A DNA stretch of 64,000 nucleotides. Origin: Oceanobacillus sojae (GTDB taxonomy: Bacteria > Bacillota > Bacilli > Bacillales > Amphibacillaceae). The notes under the pieces were generated by a model that made no database searches, had not been told where the DNA came from, and saw only the letters and a list, made by a program, of their open reading frames with translations. Shown here piece after piece: positions 16,442 through 24,571 of the stretch. The DNA lies in contig NZ_BJYM01000019.1 of NCBI RefSeq assembly GCF_007991515.1, forward strand, positions 1-64,000, read 5' to 3'. The stretch's first letter is position 1; the number at the start of each line of letters is the position of its first letter. The translations under genes and the position numbers were made by a program.

Positions 16442-17107
16442 TCAATTAAACAATTCTCTTAACCGTTCATCCGTAAAATCATCAATAATAAAGTCCACAA
16501 CACCGGTTTGTTCCAGCTCTGCATGATTATTATTGGTAGACATCGCAATAATCCGTTTTGCTTTGGCATTAGCCGCACCCTGCAGCCCGATGGGTGAATC
16601 TTCGAAAATGGTCATCTTTTTGGGAACAGTATTAATATTTAATGCTGCCTGAATATATTGGTCTGGTGCTGGTTTACTGGGTAGCTTCCCATTATCATAT
16701 ACAACTTTGTCTAAGTCGAACCAACGATTCAATTGGAAAAACTCAAAATAAAAGTCCACGTTGACTTTTGTCGAAGCAGTTGCAATATTTATAGGTGTGC
16801 CATTTTCCTTCAGCAAGTTGAAAAAATCAACCGTGCCTGGGATTAATTCGTTATGCTTCTTTTCTATTACAATCTCTCGATAGATTGCTTCTTTACGATT
16901 GGATAAATCTTCTCCTTCTTTTTTGGTTAAGGAACGTTCTAATAACCGCTCCATCGTCAGATGATTGGAGCGTCCGTGAATTTTGGAAAATTCCTCATCA
17001 GAAAGTGCATAGCCTAATAGTTCCTGGATAAATTTCTGCCAAGCTTGTTCATGAAGCGCTGTATCTCTGTATAAAGTGCCGTTAAAATCAAAAATAACCG
17101 AGTCCAT
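16442..17107 (-). CDS. HAD-superfamily phosphatase/phosphoglucomutase-like (DFNGT variant)
   Basis: 221 residues, a HAD subfamily IA protein with the four-helix cap of the beta-phosphoglucomutase type. Motif I reads VIFDFNGTLYRD (nucleophile Asp6), so the usual second acidic residue is Asn. Motif II is NIATAST, motif III Lys is in LPSKPAPDQYIQAA, and motif IV is FEDSPIGLQGAANAKAKRI. The Asn replacement suggests hydrolase rather than mutase chemistry, or a changed rate. Substrate is unknown. Start ATG follows GGGAGAGGGG. Confidence 0.85.
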   Translation of the reverse strand: MDSVIFDFNGTLYRDTALHEQAWQKFIQELLGYALSDEEFSKIHGRSNHLTMERLLERSLTKKEGEDLSNRKEAIYREIVIEKKHNELIPGTVDFFNLLKENGTPINIATASTKVNVDFYFEFFQLNRWFDLDKVVYDNGKLPSKPAPDQYIQAALNINTVPKKMTIFEDSPIGLQGAANAKAKRIIAMSTNNNHAELEQTGVVDFIIDDFTDERLRELFN

Positions 17108-17178
17108 ATACCCCTCTCCCTCTAGATAATATCAGTTATTACAAATATCATTTCATAGTTAGCAAGGCTATGTCCAGT

Positions 17179-17366
17179 CTAATTTGCTTTACATGTCGTT
17201 ATTAGTTGGACAAAGGTATCCACAAAGAGTTGGAGAAATTGTACCGTTTCATTGTTATTGATTTTCCCGTCGTCATCTAATAGTGCTGCAACATTTGTCA
17301 AAAAAGCTTCCGGCTGCCGCACTACAGGTATATTTAAACACATAATGGATTGCCTTCATCATCACC
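17179..17366 (-). pseudogene. Remnant of an NADPH-dependent FMN reductase/oxidoreductase
   Basis: On the reverse strand, DDEGNPLCV is followed by a stop that a one-base shift removes, and then the frame runs on as NIPVVRQPEAFLTNVAALLD, then DDGKINNNETVQFLQLFVDT, ending in FVQLI and a short tail. This resembles the C-terminal third of flavodoxin-like NADPH-dependent FMN reductases. The rest of the gene is missing. Confidence 0.5.
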
Positions 17367-17491
17367 AAAAGACTGACAGATTAGTCAGCTAAAGCTCCTT
17401 ACTCGTTTGATCTATCCAGTTTATTCACCATTTTTCCTAGCCTCTAAAGCAGTTTTCAAAACATTATTTTAAAAAAGGGCTTTTCATATAT

Positions 17492-17517
17492 ATCTAATTA
17501 GATTATAATCTAATTAG
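17492..17517. promoter_or_regulatory. Double operator of the ArsR-type regulator
   Basis: ATCTAATTAGAT (17492-17503) is followed by a second near-copy ATCTAATTAG (17508-17517), 17 bp before the regulator start. The same palindrome recurs at 18127 before the MFS gene, and a related one at 19462, so this is likely autoregulation. Confidence 0.7.
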
Positions 17518-17533
17518 CTTGGGAGGGATTATA

Positions 17534-18106
17534 ATGCAATTAGATCGAATCGTAAACTTTCACAAAACAATTGGAGACAAAACTCGAATCCGCATTATTA
17601 GCTTATTAAAAGAAGGGCCTCTTCATGGTCAAGCAATTGCGGGAAAGCTAGGATTAAAGCCGCCAACAATTTCGCATCATTTAACAAAATTAAAACAGAT
17701 TGATATTGTTTATCAACGGCGGGATAAGAACACAATTTATTTTTATTTAAACAAAGATAAGCTTGAACGAATGGCACTAGAGATTACTCGGATAGGAGAT
17801 AATGAAATGTTCGAAAAATTTGATATAACAGAGGGAGAAAAAGCGAAGGTCATTCGAAACTTCATTGATGGTAATGGAAAATTAAAGGCGTTGCCTGCAC
17901 AAAGAAAGAAGAAGCTGATTCTCTTAGAATATATGTTACGTGGCCTGGAACATGGAAAAACGTATAAAGAAAAAGAAATAAATGAGCATATACAGCAATA
18001 TCATCAGGATTTCGCTACAATTAGACGTGAATTTGTAATGGCTCATTTTATGTATCGCCAAGATGGTATTTATGAACTTAATCCGGTTGAAATGTGGCCT
18101 GTATAA
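17534..18106 (+). CDS. ArsR-type regulator with DUF2087 domain
   Basis: 190 residues. The N-terminal winged helix contains IGDKTRIRIISLLKEGPLHG and LGLKPPTISHHLTKLKQIDI (about residues 12-55), the ArsR fold without the metal-binding ELCVCDL motif. The C-terminal part (about 105-185) is a DUF2087-type domain with EKAKVIRNFIDGNGKLKALP and RKKKLILLEYML. Start is ATG 17534, 6 nt after GGGAGGG; an in-frame TTG at 17519 overlaps that site. The operator pair upstream and the matching palindrome before the MFS gene indicate control of itself and the transporter. The inducer is unknown. Confidence 0.85.
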   Translation: MQLDRIVNFHKTIGDKTRIRIISLLKEGPLHGQAIAGKLGLKPPTISHHLTKLKQIDIVYQRRDKNTIYFYLNKDKLERMALEITRIGDNEMFEKFDITEGEKAKVIRNFIDGNGKLKALPAQRKKKLILLEYMLRGLEHGKTYKEKEINEHIQQYHQDFATIRREFVMAHFMYRQDGIYELNPVEMWPV

Positions 18107-18126
18107 TCAGGTCATATTTTTCGAAT

Positions 18127-18138
18127 ATCTAATTAGAT
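18127..18138. promoter_or_regulatory. ArsR-type operator copy (ATCTAATTAGAT)
   Basis: A perfect 12-bp palindrome identical to 17492-17503, located 29 bp before the MFS transporter start. Confidence 0.65.
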
Positions 18139-18167
18139 GAGTGTCTATTTTGTTAGGGGGGGATAGT

Positions 18168-19397
18168 TTGTATAATTTTCAAATATTGAAAAAGGAACCA
18201 AAATATCAAATTATATTTTGGAGTTCCGTATTAAATGGTATTGGGGGACGGTTCGCTCAAGTTGGTTCCTTTGCGCTGCTTTATCTATTAACGGAGTCCG
18301 GAGCTGCTTTAGGGTTACTGATGGCTTTGCTTGTTTTGCCAACAATTATATTCGCCCCCATTAGTGGATACCTGGCCGACCGTTTTTATAAGGCGAAGCT
18401 GTTGTTTTGGACAGACCTTTTAAGAGCTCCGTTCGCATTACTTCCAATCTGGGCAACGATGACAGAAGAACTGGGCTTGTTGTATCTTAGTACATTTATT
18501 ATTGCAAGCGGGCAGGCAATATATAATCCGGTTCGATTTTCGATTATTCCCGATATCGTCGAAAAAAGAAATTTAGTTTCTGTGAATGGTTTGGAACAAA
18601 ATATTGTAGGGATAACACTTGTTTTTGGCTCACTGCTTGGAGGTATAATCGCTTTTATATCCAATATGCATGTTTTATTTATCTTCCATGCGGCATTTCT
18701 TATGTTAGCAGCAATTTTAATATGGCGTTTGACAAAAAGTAATACGGCTAAGAGCTCAAAAATGGAAGTGGCAGAATCTTCGTTAAAAAAAAGCAGGTTT
18801 CTTATTGTAAGAGTTGCTTTATTACGGGTATTTTTAATGGTTATGCTGCTTATGCCGCTTGCAAATGGTGTGGATAATGTCATATTTAATTTAATTGCAT
18901 TGGAGGTTTTTGATAAAGGAGATTTAGGCGTTGGTTTAATCTATTCAGCTCTGGGTATAGGTTTTGTCTTAAGTTCAACCATAGTTAAATGGATACGCAG
19001 AAAATATATTGCGATAGGTGTTGTGATGATTTTACTGGAAGGGGCAGGTCACATATTACTTAGTCAATCATTCTTTTTTATACAAGCTTTAGCGCTTGCC
19101 ATTTTAATAACTTTTGTAGGCGGGATAAGCAATATTTGCTTTGATACTGTTTTGATGAAGATATTGCCTGCTTCTAAACGGGGATTTTTATTCGGTACTT
19201 TATCCATGTTTCAGAATAGTTCCATGGGCATTGCCATGATCGGCGCAGGGTTTTTAACGGAGTGGCTGCCTCCCCTGCAAACTTCTTTTCTCGTTGGCGT
19301 GACGTATATTGCATTTGCGTTAGCCTTCATGCTGGTGTTTAGAAGTGTAAACTTTCGTACTTCCATACGAAAATTAAAAAGATTAGATATCAAATAA
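18168..19397 (+). CDS. MFS drug-efflux-type transporter
   Basis: 409 residues with about 12 hydrophobic helices and the MFS motif SGYLADRFYKAKLLF (about residues 66-80). It resembles bacterial exporters of the macrolide/drug MFS type (long N-terminal helix pair FWSSVLNGIGGRFAQVGSFA). Start chosen is TTG 18168, 5 nt after an AGGGGGG ribosome site; a GTG at 18141 in the same frame would place the SD inside the gene. It is paired with the ArsR/DUF2087 regulator through a shared palindrome, the usual layout of an inducible efflux unit. Substrate unknown. Confidence 0.85.
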   Translation: MYNFQILKKEPKYQIIFWSSVLNGIGGRFAQVGSFALLYLLTESGAALGLLMALLVLPTIIFAPISGYLADRFYKAKLLFWTDLLRAPFALLPIWATMTEELGLLYLSTFIIASGQAIYNPVRFSIIPDIVEKRNLVSVNGLEQNIVGITLVFGSLLGGIIAFISNMHVLFIFHAAFLMLAAILIWRLTKSNTAKSSKMEVAESSLKKSRFLIVRVALLRVFLMVMLLMPLANGVDNVIFNLIALEVFDKGDLGVGLIYSALGIGFVLSSTIVKWIRRKYIAIGVVMILLEGAGHILLSQSFFFIQALALAILITFVGGISNICFDTVLMKILPASKRGFLFGTLSMFQNSSMGIAMIGAGFLTEWLPPLQTSFLVGVTYIAFALAFMLVFRSVNFRTSIRKLKRLDIK

Positions 19398-19461
19398 TGG
19401 AATCACTTTTAACAAGCCTGTCTTTGCTGGTAAAATAGGTAAAAGTAATCTTTTCATTTAT

Positions 19462-19472
19462 TCTAAATTAGA
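19462..19472. promoter_or_regulatory. Related half-palindrome before the YjbR-like gene
   Basis: TCTAAATTAGA is an 11-bp dyad closely related to the ArsR-type operator ATCTAATTAGAT, 14 bp before the next start. It may place the YjbR-like gene in the same regulon. Confidence 0.4.
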
Positions 19473-19486
19473 TTAAGGTGATTTCG

Positions 19487-19840
19487 TTGAGCAGAGAAGC
19501 GGTTTTAAATTATGCGAAAAGAAAATACGATATAGATCCAGATTATCCATGGGCTAAATTCCCAAAATACGCTGTGCTTCGGCACAAGAAAAATAATAAA
19601 TGGTTTGGATTGCTGATGGATGTTGATAAAGAGAAGTTGAATATAGAAGGAGAAGAGGCTGTTGAAGTTTTAAATGTCAAATGCGACCCTGGATTAGCAT
19701 CTATACTAAGAGAAGATAGCGGAATCTTACCAGCTTATCATATGAATAAAGAGCATTGGATAAGTATTGTATTAGACGGTACTCTTTCAAAGGATGAAAT
19801 CTTTCAGCTTTTGGATACGAGCTATCATTTAACAAAATAG
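19487..19840 (+). CDS. YjbR/MmcQ-family protein
   Basis: 117 residues. The family pattern is REAVLNYAKRKYDIDPDYPW, then FPKYAVLRHKKNNKWFGLLM, a C-terminal HWISIVLDG and LLDTSYHLT. YjbR proteins have a MotA C-terminal-domain/CyaY-like fold and are suspected to bind DNA, but function is not established. TTG at 19487 is chosen, 5-6 nt after AAGGTGA; GTG 19478 overlaps that site. Its upstream dyad resembles the ArsR-type operator of the preceding unit. Confidence 0.85.
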   Translation: MSREAVLNYAKRKYDIDPDYPWAKFPKYAVLRHKKNNKWFGLLMDVDKEKLNIEGEEAVEVLNVKCDPGLASILREDSGILPAYHMNKEHWISIVLDGTLSKDEIFQLLDTSYHLTK

Positions 19841-19981
19841 TAAAATATTTTGATGCAGCAGACAATCAATGTTTGCTGCATTTTTAAATAACAGAAATGA
19901 AATGAAAGAAACGTATGTTCTTTTTCTTGTAGAGGTGTTATGATAATAGAATGTAATTTACAAATAAAGGAGAAAAAGAGC

Positions 19982-20461
19982 ATGACAGGGAAAACACATA
20001 TCATGGCCGGCATCACTGTAACGACAGCTATTGTGGCAATAACGGATGCCTACCAGCCCGAATGGTTCATTGCAGCAGGAGCTGCCGGTGGATTACTTCC
20101 GGATATTTGCCATAGCGGCAGCAAAATCGGGCGGAGGTTTCCGGCGATTTCGAAAATTATCAATACAATCTTTGGACATCGGACGTTTACACACAGTTTA
20201 TTATTTCTAGCTTTAGTGGCACTTATTTTATCGGAAGTAGTCAGTAACACCTCCATTACCGTGGGCCTCTTGATTGGTATGGCCACACATTTATTATTAG
20301 ATGCCAGTACCAAACAGGGAATTAAGCTATTATATCCTGCTAGGATAACGGTTCGTTTTCCAATTACTGCGAGAACCGGCGGAAAGGCAGAAAATATTAT
20401 CTTATTGCTGCTGACTGTGGTTACGCTCTACTATGCGAACCGTATGATCGGGATTTTTTAG
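19982..20461 (+). CDS. YdjM/DUF457-family membrane-bound metal-dependent hydrolase-like protein
   Basis: 159 residues. Conserved metal-binding positions are His in KTHIMAG, Asp in LLPDICHSGSKIGRR, FGHRTFTHSLLF with two His (about residues 60-68), and the His/Asp in ATHLLLDASTKQGIKL. Hydrophobic helices span most of the protein. Members are inner-membrane proteins; E. coli YdjM is LexA-controlled, but no LexA box is seen here. Start ATG 19982 follows AAAGGAG by 8-9 nt. The true reaction is unknown. Confidence 0.85.
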   Translation: MTGKTHIMAGITVTTAIVAITDAYQPEWFIAAGAAGGLLPDICHSGSKIGRRFPAISKIINTIFGHRTFTHSLLFLALVALILSEVVSNTSITVGLLIGMATHLLLDASTKQGIKLLYPARITVRFPITARTGGKAENIILLLLTVVTLYYANRMIGIF

Positions 20462-20503
20462 AAGTAGATTCTTGCTAAGAACCATGGCAAAGAGGAGGGG
20501 AAC

Positions 20504-20914
20504 ATGGAAATTCAAATTACTAAAATAAAGAAAGAGAAAGCTTGGATGCTAAGACATGAGGTGATGTGGCCAAATGAGGATTTTGATTACATAAAATTAA
20601 AAGATGATGATGCAGGTATTCATTTTGGCCTTTTTAAAGAAAATATGCTGATTTCTGTTGTTTCACTGTTTGTAGATAAAGACGAAGCTCAATTTAGAAA
20701 ATTTGCGACGCTGAAATCAGAACAAGGAAAAGGATATGGAAGTAGATTGCTAGAGGCAGTATTGGAGGAAGCAAAAACATACGATATAAAGAGAATTTGG
20801 TGTAATGCCAGAAAAAACAAGGAGAGTTTTTATCAAAGGTTTGGTCTTGTCCGGACATGCTCAAGCTTTGTGAAAAATGGCGAGTCCTACGTTATTATGG
20901 AGAAATATGTATAG
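20504..20914 (+). CDS. GNAT-family N-acetyltransferase
   Basis: 136 residues with the GNAT acetyl-CoA-binding signature EQGKGYGSRLLEAVLEEAK (about residues 71-89) and the final NKESFYQRFGLVRTCSSFV strand region. The N-terminal part is shorter than usual but complete. Start ATG follows GAGGGG. Substrate cannot be told from sequence. It ends before a hairpin at 20924. Confidence 0.85.
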   Translation: MEIQITKIKKEKAWMLRHEVMWPNEDFDYIKLKDDDAGIHFGLFKENMLISVVSLFVDKDEAQFRKFATLKSEQGKGYGSRLLEAVLEEAKTYDIKRIWCNARKNKESFYQRFGLVRTCSSFVKNGESYVIMEKYV

Positions 20915-20923
20915 TTCCCAAAT

Positions 20924-20968
20924 CAGTTAAAGAAGCCGTCTGTACTGAACAGGTGGCTTCTTTAACTG
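20924..20968 (+). terminator. Hairpin after the GNAT gene
   Basis: CAGTTAAAGAAGCC and GGCTTCTTTAACTG form a 14-bp stem, closed further by CTGT/ACAG. There is no T-run of length, so termination may be partial. Confidence 0.6.
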
Positions 20969-21112
20969 AATACAATAATCAAAATAAAATAGAAGTTAAC
21001 GATACATACAATAAAGGCATTCTATCTTTATACAGAAAACTATTCCTAGTGCATACTTTTCATTTCTTGGTTAAAAATAGAGACTATTACCATTGTTAGG
21101 AGATGAATCTGT

Positions 21113-23176
21113 ATGAAAGAAAAGAAAGATCTAAACAAAAAGGAAAAACAGCTGGAATCCCATATAAGAGAGACACGTAATCAAGAGATGATTTCCAATG
21201 AAGGAAAAAAGATAGCGGATGATGAAAATTCATTGACCGCCGGCGACCGCGGACCGACTTTGCTTGAAGATTTTCTTGCCAGAGAAAAGATAGCACATTT
21301 TGATAGGGAAAGGATTCCAGAAAGGGTTGTTCATGCACGGGGGACGGGCGCTTATGGTGAATTTGAACTGTATGAATCTATGAGTGATGTATCGATGGCT
21401 GATTTCCTGCAGGATCCTTCTAAAAAAACACCGTTATTTGTGCGGTTTTCACAAGTAATTGGTTCACGGGGCTGTAATGAAACCGTTCGGGATGTGCGCG
21501 GATTTTCTATTAAATTCTATACAGATGACGGAAATTTTGATATAGTTGCTATCAATTTTCCTATCTTTTTCATTCAAGATGCAATTAAATTCCCTGATTT
21601 GATTCATTCTGTTAAACCGGAGCCAGATAACGAATATCCGCAAGGCCAAACGGCGCATGACACGTTTTGGGATTTTATGGGAAGCAACCCGGAGACAACC
21701 CATATGGCTATGTGGATTATGTCTGATCGTGCAATTCCTAAGAATTTCCGTACTATGGAAGGATTCGGTGTCCATACATTTCGTCTAGTTAACAAAGAAG
21801 GGGTCGCTCATTTTGTGAAGTTTCATATCAAGCCAATGCTGGGGGTTCATCCATTAATTTGGGACGAGGCACAAAAGCTGGGTGAGGATGCTGATTTTCA
21901 CCGCAGAGATCTTTGGACAAATATCAAAATGGGAAATCATCCAGAATACGAGCTTGCGATACAGATTATTCCGGAAGATCAGGAATTTATGTTTGATTTT
22001 GATATTTTAGACCCGACGAAGTTCTGGCCAGAAGAGGAAGTTCCGCTTCAGAAGATAGGGAAAATAACGTTAAATAAAACGGTTGATAATGCCTTTTCGG
22101 AAACAGAGCAGAGTGCATTTCATCCAGGGAATATTGTCCGGGGAATTGATTACTCTAATGATCCGCTACTGCAAGGACGTTTATTCTCGTACACGGATAC
22201 GCAACAGGCACGGGTTGGAGCGAATTACCAGCAGCTTCCGATCAATAAGCCGGTGTGTCCTGTTTTTAACAATCAGCGGGATGGTGCTTCACGTTATGTG
22301 ATTGACCGCGGGAAAGTTTCTTATCACAAAAACATATTGGCAGATAATACACCAGCTGAAGTACCGCCGGAAAAGGGAGGTTTTGTAACCTATCCTTCGA
22401 CGGTAGAAGGATTGAAGCTGCGTAAAACAGCAGATTTCTTCAAGGATCACTACTCACAGGCGAGGCTTTTCTGGAACAGCATGACGCCGGTGGAGCGGGA
22501 GCATATTATCGGTGCTTACAGCTTTGAACTTGGAAGATGTCTTCATGTACCTGTACGTCAGCAGATGGTTGACCGCTTGGCGAGGGTCAGTAAAGAACTC
22601 GCCGAAAAGGTTGCGATAAAAGTCGGGGTTACTGTACCGGATGTAGAAGAATCCAAGGTTACGAAATCATCACCAGCTGTAAGCTTGATGAATACGAAAT
22701 TCGTGGCGAAAACGCTAAAAGTAGCTGTGTTTCTGGCGGAAGGCTTTCCTGGAAAGGAAGTGGACGCACTTTTGAAGCAGTGGAGAAAAGAAGGAATACA
22801 TGTAGTGACTGTAAGCAACAACCTGGGTGAAGTAAAGAGCAGTGAAGGAATGACGTATGATGTCGACCAAAACTTCCTGACAGGGTCACCTTTAAGCTAT
22901 GAGGGTGCCTACCTGGTTGGTGGAACTGGAGTGGATGACTATTTCCATCATCAGGCCCGTACCTTTATTATGAATATGTACAATCACTTCAAGCCAATAG
23001 GTGCGAGGGAAGAGAGTGCTCACTTATTGAAGGAAATGGGAATTGAAGGGATGCCGGGCGTTGTGATGGATACAGATTCTCAGTTTGGCCAGAAATTTAT
23101 TGATGCAATGGCGAAGCAGCGCTTTTGGGAGCGCCCAAGTTTTCTTTATAATGTGAATGGGATTAAAGGGAAATAA
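21113..23176 (+). CDS. katE: Large-subunit (clade 2) catalase, KatE-like, with altered distal pocket
   Basis: 687 residues, the length of large-subunit catalases, including the C-terminal flavodoxin-like domain (about 530-687). The distal His is His74 in VVHARGTGAYG, Ser113 is kept, and the heme Tyr is in RLFSYTDTQQAR. Two departures are notable: the normal VGNNxP reads VAINFP, so the distal Asn (73 residues after His74, as in known catalases) is Ile147; and RGSADT reads RGCNET. Family role is removing hydrogen peroxide in the cytoplasm, often under general-stress sigma B, though I see no convincing sigma-B promoter. Activity of this copy may be reduced or altered. Confidence 0.9.
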   Translation: MKEKKDLNKKEKQLESHIRETRNQEMISNEGKKIADDENSLTAGDRGPTLLEDFLAREKIAHFDRERIPERVVHARGTGAYGEFELYESMSDVSMADFLQDPSKKTPLFVRFSQVIGSRGCNETVRDVRGFSIKFYTDDGNFDIVAINFPIFFIQDAIKFPDLIHSVKPEPDNEYPQGQTAHDTFWDFMGSNPETTHMAMWIMSDRAIPKNFRTMEGFGVHTFRLVNKEGVAHFVKFHIKPMLGVHPLIWDEAQKLGEDADFHRRDLWTNIKMGNHPEYELAIQIIPEDQEFMFDFDILDPTKFWPEEEVPLQKIGKITLNKTVDNAFSETEQSAFHPGNIVRGIDYSNDPLLQGRLFSYTDTQQARVGANYQQLPINKPVCPVFNNQRDGASRYVIDRGKVSYHKNILADNTPAEVPPEKGGFVTYPSTVEGLKLRKTADFFKDHYSQARLFWNSMTPVEREHIIGAYSFELGRCLHVPVRQQMVDRLARVSKELAEKVAIKVGVTVPDVEESKVTKSSPAVSLMNTKFVAKTLKVAVFLAEGFPGKEVDALLKQWRKEGIHVVTVSNNLGEVKSSEGMTYDVDQNFLTGSPLSYEGAYLVGGTGVDDYFHHQARTFIMNMYNHFKPIGAREESAHLLKEMGIEGMPGVVMDTDSQFGQKFIDAMAKQRFWERPSFLYNVNGIKGK

Positions 23177-23355
23177 GTACATCTTTCCTTTCTATCTTTA
23201 TAAATGTTGAAGATGAGATAAAAAATCAATATCTTCTGTCTGAATAAGGGGGCCTGTTAATTAAAGCGAAGTTTACTTGTTTAGGGGTCTTCTTTTTTTA
23301 TTTACTCTACCAAGTAATCGGTGATTCGTTTTCAAAAGGTTCAGTTGATTCTCGT

Positions 23356-23410
23356 AAGCGCTTGACATCAAAGCTGCCCATGGTATACTAGGTGACATAG
23401 AGAGCGCTTT
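23356..23410 (+). promoter_or_regulatory. Sigma-A promoter with flanking cre-like cores before licT-type operon
   Basis: TTGACA (23362-23367) and TATACT (23384-23389) are 16 bp apart with an extended TGG before the -10. AAGCGCTT overlaps the -35 and AGAGCGCTTT lies just after the start region; both contain the central CG of catabolite-response elements but match the full consensus only partly, so CcpA control is a guess. Confidence 0.55.
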
Positions 23411-23479
23411 TTATAATCAAATCTTTATACAAAAAAACGAAATAATTTAAATATAATTTCTATATGATAGTAACGATTA

Positions 23480-23551
23480 GGATTGTTATAGCATGCTTCT
23501 GAGCTACACAAAACCTATTTACAAATATCTTTATTTGTAAATAGGTTTTTT
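23480..23551 (+). promoter_or_regulatory. LicT/SacT-type RNA antiterminator (RAT) overlapping a terminator
   Basis: GGATTGTTATAGC begins the RAT at 23480, which ends in ACAAAACCTA, closely following the known BglG/LicT target. Its 3' end overlaps a perfect terminator stem (AACCTATTTACAAATA and complement, 23512-23547) with a T-run. Binding of the antiterminator encoded at 23624 would prevent the terminator. Confidence 0.9.
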
Positions 23552-23623
23552 TATATTCTGACATCAATAAAGATACAAAAATGTAAATTAATACAATATA
23601 GTGCAGGTAAGGAGGCCAATGAA

Positions 23624-24460
23624 ATGAAAATAAGAAAAATCCTTAACAATAGTGCTGTTATTACAAGAGATAGTAATAATAAAGAGATTATTGTAATGGG
23701 AAAAGGGATTGCTTATAACAAAAAGAATGGTGATTCCATCGATCAGGATAAAGTTTATAAAACGTTTTCCGCTGACTCTCAGACAATTCACAGCCGAATA
23801 ATTGAGATGATAGATGAGATTCCGGTAAAATACATTGATTTATCCGAACAGATTATTAATATCGCGAAGGAAAAGCTTGAAACTCCTTTAAATGACAGTA
23901 TTTATATATCTTTAACGGATCATATTTATACGAGTATTCAAAGATATCATGAAGGGATCCCCTTGAAAAATAAATTACAATGGGAGATCAAACATTTTTA
24001 TCAAAAGGAGTTTGAAATTGGACAAGAGGCTGTGATGCTGATAAAAAACGAAACGGGCATTTCGATGCTGGAGGATGAAGCGGGTTTTATTGCTGTCCAT
24101 ATTGTCAGTGCTGAATTAGATGGAGAGGTGCATAATTCCTATCAAATAACAAACTTTATTCAACAGATTACCCATATCGTTAAATATTATTTTTCCATCG
24201 AATTTGACGTGGAATCGCTTGCATATCATCGTTTTGTTACACATTTAAAGTTTTTTGGTCACCGTATTTTTTTACAAAATAATAAAAAAGAAAATCCGCT
24301 GGATAATGATTTATTAGAAATTATTAAAGAAAAATATGTGCAGCCTTATCTATGTTCCTTGAAGATAAAAGAATATGTGGAACAAAAATATGATTATATT
24401 CTGGATAATGACGAACTATTGTATCTAACCATTCATATAGCAAAAATAATAAAGCAATAG
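23624..24460 (+). CDS. BglG/LicT-family transcriptional antiterminator
   Basis: 278 residues: an N-terminal RNA-binding CAT domain (about residues 1-60, KIRKILNNSAVITRDSNNKE) followed by two PTS-regulation domains with conserved His residues in LTDHIYTSIQRYHEG (PRD1), FIAVHIVSAELD and in PRD2 YHRFVTHLKFFGHRI and LTIHIAKIIKQ. Phosphorylation of these His by HPr or the EII component tunes RNA binding. It reads its own leader (RAT at 23480) and precedes the cognate EIIBCA gene, so it should switch on the operon when the PTS sugar is present. Start ATG follows AAGGAGG. Confidence 0.95.
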   Translation: MKIRKILNNSAVITRDSNNKEIIVMGKGIAYNKKNGDSIDQDKVYKTFSADSQTIHSRIIEMIDEIPVKYIDLSEQIINIAKEKLETPLNDSIYISLTDHIYTSIQRYHEGIPLKNKLQWEIKHFYQKEFEIGQEAVMLIKNETGISMLEDEAGFIAVHIVSAELDGEVHNSYQITNFIQQITHIVKYYFSIEFDVESLAYHRFVTHLKFFGHRIFLQNNKKENPLDNDLLEIIKEKYVQPYLCSLKIKEYVEQKYDYILDNDELLYLTIHIAKIIKQ

Positions 24461-24571
24461 CTTCAATAATAACCTTTAAGGCGGTGATTGATGAACGATA
24501 GCTCTGGCAGAGGATGGTGACATTAAGTTGGCTAAACCTTCATTAATACATTTAAAAATGGAGGAGAAAGC

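Noticed and set aside
18386-18883. 165-codon reverse ORF inside the MFS gene
   Set aside because: Antisense shadow of a membrane protein gene with clear forward support.
23240-23300. Terminator after the catalase gene
   Set aside because: A T-run is present but pairing relies mostly on G-U pairs; left unassigned.
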